DNA of 21,464 nt from CAMCXT01 sp046302715 (GTDB taxonomy: Bacteria > Bacteroidota > Bacteroidia > M30B66): NCBI GenBank assembly GCA_046302715.1, contig JBKCHQ010000120.1, positions 1 to 21,464 of the forward strand, given 5' to 3'. Position numbers and translations under genes: made by a program. Under the pieces are notes generated by a model. The model searched no databases. It was not told the origin of the DNA and saw only the letters and a program-made list of their open reading frames with translations. Below, piece by piece: positions 16,612 through 21,464 of the stretch (within the stretch, counting starts at the first letter, position 1; each line of letters opens with the position of its first letter).

Positions 16612-17511
16612 ATGGTTTCTCAACTGAAGCAATTACTTGAAAAAAACAAAACTTTAAATAAGTTTTTACTTCAGCCCTATCGTAATTTTCGGCTACAAAA
16701 CTATTATCAGAGTTTACTACCGCTGAATCATTTGAGCGAGGTAGAAAGGCAAATGTGGTTGGAGCGAATTCGAAAGGTTAAGCTCTCCTCTGATAATGTT
16801 AAAATTACTAAGAATGCCGCTTCCGGAACAATAAGAGGCGGCAAATTGGTCATGCATAATGGACTAGTCATTGATCCACTGAGCTATTACGGCGCTCCGG
16901 TAATGCGCATGCTCATGGAAAATAAGGCTGTGCACGAGCCTCAGGAAGAGTTTGTGTTTCAAGAAATATTAAAACAAATGCCCGAAAATGCTTGTATGGT
17001 TGAATTGGGCTGTTACTGGGGCTTTTATTCGATGTGGTTTAATAGCAAGGTAAAGGGTGCAAAAAATGTTTTGATTGATAATCACGATGGAATACAACGT
17101 GCCAAGGCTAATTTCGCCATGAATAAGCTAACTGCTGAATTTATGGAGGCATATATTGGAAAGGCTAATCCTGAATCTCCCGTTCGAGTAACTAATGTTG
17201 ATGAGATTGTAGGAATTTTTAATATCGATTTTATTCACATTCTTCACTGTGATATTCAGGGATATGAGCTAGAAATGCTGCAAACCATGCCGAACCAATT
17301 AATGAAAAATGGCATTGGATATATTTTTATTTCAACCCACTCCAACGAATTGCATTATGATTGTATCAAATTTTTGGAGCAGAGCGGTTTTTCTATTATC
17401 TGCCATGCCGATTTAGATAATTCATTCTCAGAAGATGGATTAATTGTCGCAAAATCGAACGTTTATGAGGGCATCGACCGTATCGAAATTTCCATGCTTC
17501 AAAACGTCTAA
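16612..17511 (+). CDS. FkbM-family SAM-dependent methyltransferase
   Basis: The 299-residue protein has no signal peptide or membrane helix. After an N-terminal region of about 115 residues without a recognised domain, a Rossmann methyltransferase fold begins. Its SAM-binding motif I is MVELGCYWGFYS (about 130-141), with an acidic strand end at LIDNHDG. Its FkbM-type motif is HILHCDIQGYELEML (about 208-222), and the closing strands include IFISTHS and DGLIVAKS. FkbM-family enzymes O-methylate sugars or natural products. The glycosyltransferase starting 6 bp downstream suggests a glycan (LPS, capsule or glycoprotein sugar) as target, which is inference. It is 74 bp after pnp with no terminator recognised between them. 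Confidence 0.82.
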   Translation: MVSQLKQLLEKNKTLNKFLLQPYRNFRLQNYYQSLLPLNHLSEVERQMWLERIRKVKLSSDNVKITKNAASGTIRGGKLVMHNGLVIDPLSYYGAPVMRMLMENKAVHEPQEEFVFQEILKQMPENACMVELGCYWGFYSMWFNSKVKGAKNVLIDNHDGIQRAKANFAMNKLTAEFMEAYIGKANPESPVRVTNVDEIVGIFNIDFIHILHCDIQGYELEMLQTMPNQLMKNGIGYIFISTHSNELHYDCIKFLEQSGFSIICHADLDNSFSEDGLIVAKSNVYEGIDRIEISMLQNV

Positions 17512-17517
17512 TTCTCC

Positions 17518-18435
17518 ATGTTACCGCTGGTATCCATTTGTATTCCCGCTTATAACCAGCCAGAAAAACTAGTTTTTTTACTTAATTCCATCCGAAATCA
17601 AAGCTTTACTTCCTACGAGGTGATTGTTTCTGATGATAGTAATAACGATTCTGTAGAAGTACTGTGTAAGGAATTTAAAGACTTAAATATTAAGTATTTA
17701 AGAAACACCATTGCCAAAGGAACGCCTGAAAACTGGAATCATGCCATTGATGCTGCATGTGGATCTTGGATCAAAATCATGCATCACGATGATTATTTCT
17801 ATGATACAGAAGCCTTAGGGAATTTTGTAGCATTTGCTGAGAAAAATCCAAAAGCAGAATTTATTTTTTGCCTCACATCCATTTTATATTATCCCTCAAA
17901 TCATCGCACACCTTATAAGGTTGATCAGAAGCTTCTAGACGCTATCGACCAAAATCCGGCTTATCTATTTCATCAAAATATCATTGGATCACCGAGTGTT
18001 ACATTTTTTCGAAAATCAGATTTTATTCGTTTTGACACCAATCTTAAATGGCTCGTAGATATTGAGTACTATCATAGAATTGCCGATAAAAAATCTATAG
18101 GGCGAATAGATAAAATGTTGGTGGAAACCATAGCATCAGACACGCAACTTACTCAATATATGCAGGGAAATCCTGAATTTGAGCTGACCGAATTTTTCTA
18201 CTGCTACCATAAATTTTACGGAGAATCGAACCGTTTAAATAAAAAAATATGGAACATGCGCATGTTCGACCTCATGCGCACCTATTCCATTAGCGATTCC
18301 AAGCAAATTACAAGATTTCTAAATGGGCTATCTATGCCATTTACGCTCTCTATGTACTTCTTGATATTTAAATTAAATAAACGATTGGCAAACAGTATAG
18401 CGTTTAGGCTCAATAAATTCAATCTTAGAGATTAA
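17518..18435 (+). CDS. Family 2 glycosyltransferase
   Basis: The 305-residue protein opens with the GT-A signature LVSICIPAYNQPEKL (4-18), followed by the nucleotide-sugar site VIVSDDSNNDS (about 36-46) and a DxD-type metal site HHDDYF (about 88-93), all typical of GT2 enzymes. The region near 175-190 (LKWLVDIEYYHRIA) fits the acceptor/catalytic loop. The C-terminus has one moderately hydrophobic stretch (about 280-290) that may contact the membrane. It lies 6 bp after the FkbM gene, so the two are almost certainly co-transcribed. Its sugar donor and acceptor cannot be told. It converges on the methylmalonyl-CoA mutase gene with only 7 bp between stops and no terminator hairpin. Confidence 0.87.
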   Translation: MLPLVSICIPAYNQPEKLVFLLNSIRNQSFTSYEVIVSDDSNNDSVEVLCKEFKDLNIKYLRNTIAKGTPENWNHAIDAACGSWIKIMHHDDYFYDTEALGNFVAFAEKNPKAEFIFCLTSILYYPSNHRTPYKVDQKLLDAIDQNPAYLFHQNIIGSPSVTFFRKSDFIRFDTNLKWLVDIEYYHRIADKKSIGRIDKMLVETIASDTQLTQYMQGNPEFELTEFFYCYHKFYGESNRLNKKIWNMRMFDLMRTYSISDSKQITRFLNGLSMPFTLSMYFLIFKLNKRLANSIAFRLNKFNLRD

Positions 18436-18442
18436 CCATACC

Positions 18443-20584
<2,142 letters not shown>

Positions 20585-20599
20585 AATGCAAAATCAAGG

Positions 20600-21464
20600 C
20601 TAAGTATTTAACACGGCACTAAAGGCGTTTTCCAGGTTGCAGCCTAAATAAAGGAGCGAAAATGTATGGGCATCATTACTGATGGACAACTTATCGGGAC
20701 GTGCTACCAAATGAATGTGGTTTAATGAAGAGTGTTTTAATAGCGCTCTCAAATTTTCATCAGAATATGTAACGTCTTCGGCACAAAATATCAAGATCGC
20801 ATTAGTAACTGTATCTAGGTTAACTGATGAAATTTCAGATTCATCCGATACCGAAATGGATTGATGTTCAAGACCAAGCGTATGAATAATTTCTAGGGCA
20901 AATTTCTCACGAGCGGCCACCAAAGCTGAACTTCCTGAGGTTACAATGATTGCTTGTACAATATTTTTATTGCTTAACTGCGTGCGCAGTTGTTCAATCC
21001 ACTCTGTTTCACGAATGGGCTTAAGTGTTTCTATTTGCGATTCGTTGAGTAGAGGGTCTATTTCTGCATTCCAAGGCGAAACTCGAGATTCGGAGGTTCC
21101 ATATTTATTGGCCCCCACAGCTACTCGTTTTCGTTTTTTTGACAAGACCATAAGGTCTTCAGCCGAGCGCTTAATTTCCTCTTGGATAGTACCTTTAGCT
21201 ATCAATTCGCTAAAGCTGCCTTTTGTAGAAAGTTCCTGAAAGCGTTCCCAACTTTTTTCGGTAAGCTGATGCGTTAAACTATCGAAAAACCAAGAACCCG
21301 ACGCAGGGTCAACAACTCTATCTAAGTGCGCTTCATGTTTGAGCAAATGCTGGATGTTTAACGATAAGCGCCATGAATCGCCGTCGGGCTTTTCGTTAAA
21401 ATAGTCGAAGGGGTGCACATAGAACGAATCGGTACCGCCAATAACCGACGACATTGCTTCGGCC
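20600..21464 (-). CDS. mutA: Methylmalonyl-CoA mutase small subunit, C-terminal part (start outside window)
   Basis: The frame stays open to the window edge (residues AEA precede the apparent Met at 21454), so the true start lies beyond 21464. The visible part has 287 residues out of an expected 600 or more. It matches the end of the small subunit barrel: SSVIGGTDSFYVHPFDYF, DPASGSWFFDSLTHQL, then RVAVGANKYGTSESR and an LKPIRETEWIEQLR block. A degenerate cobalamin-like domain follows and lacks DxHxxG, as expected, since this subunit is non-catalytic and forms the heterodimer with MutB. It is the first gene visible of a mutA-mutB operon. The operon promoter is not in the window. Confidence 0.9.
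   Translation of the reverse strand, partial: AEAMSSVIGGTDSFYVHPFDYFNEKPDGDSWRLSLNIQHLLKHEAHLDRVVDPASGSWFFDSLTHQLTEKSWERFQELSTKGSFSELIAKGTIQEEIKRSAEDLMVLSKKRKRVAVGANKYGTSESRVSPWNAEIDPLLNESQIETLKPIRETEWIEQLRTQLSNKNIVQAIIVTSGSSALVAAREKFALEIIHTLGLEHQSISVSDESEISSVNLDTVTNAILIFCAEDVTYSDENLRALLKHSSLNHIHLVARPDKLSISNDAHTFSLLYLGCNLENAFSAVLNT

Overview
This window looks like chromosomal DNA of a member of the Bacteroidota, most likely near the Flavobacteriia, though I would not commit below phylum. The evidence is: a cell-surface protein ending in a type IX secretion (T9SS) sorting domain; several -7 promoter elements of the Bacteroidota form TAnnTTTG; starts without Shine-Dalgarno sequences; a B12-dependent methylmalonyl-CoA mutase split into two subunits; and gene neighbours (clpC divergent from gyrA plus a TPR gene; accD, rpsO, pnp in a row) that I recall as common in this phylum. 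Most of the window is ordinary, intact core genome.

Layout. 1-816: 3' end of a T9SS-exported surface protein. 857-2230: mnmE (tRNA wobble-uridine modification). It converges on clpC (2356-4914, minus) across a symmetric intrinsic terminator. clpC (Clp unfoldase) is divergent from gyrA (5155-7695), which is followed after 27 bp by an exported TPR protein (7723-8883). 9001-9522 (minus): a small membrane protein of the Pycsar-effector family (PycTM, formerly DUF5706) with no nucleotide cyclase beside it. 9714-12974: a large exported sortilin/VPS10-like beta-propeller with about ten Asp-boxes, divergent from the Pycsar-like gene across an AT-rich spacer rich in inverted repeats. 13079-16537: accD (acetyl-CoA carboxylase carboxyltransferase beta subunit), rpsO (ribosomal protein S15) and pnp (PNPase). 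rpsO and pnp are separated by a strong terminator hairpin. 16612-18435: a two-gene glycan-type cassette (FkbM-family methyltransferase and family 2 glycosyltransferase). 18443-21464 (minus): methylmalonyl-CoA mutase, large subunit complete and small subunit cut by the window edge.

How the genes relate. The core genes serve tRNA modification, proteolysis, DNA supercoiling, lipid synthesis, translation and RNA decay, and propionyl/methylmalonyl-CoA metabolism. They are not one pathway. The parts with accessory character are the T9SS protein, the lone Pycsar-effector homologue with its repeat-rich divergent spacer, the uncharacterised propeller protein, and the FkbM/GT2 pair. No tRNA, rRNA, CRISPR array, insertion sequence or phage gene was seen. 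No gap between genes exceeds 200 bp apart from the 240-bp clpC-gyrA spacer. I did not find convincing evidence of a new multi-gene system. The best lead is the Pycsar-effector homologue.
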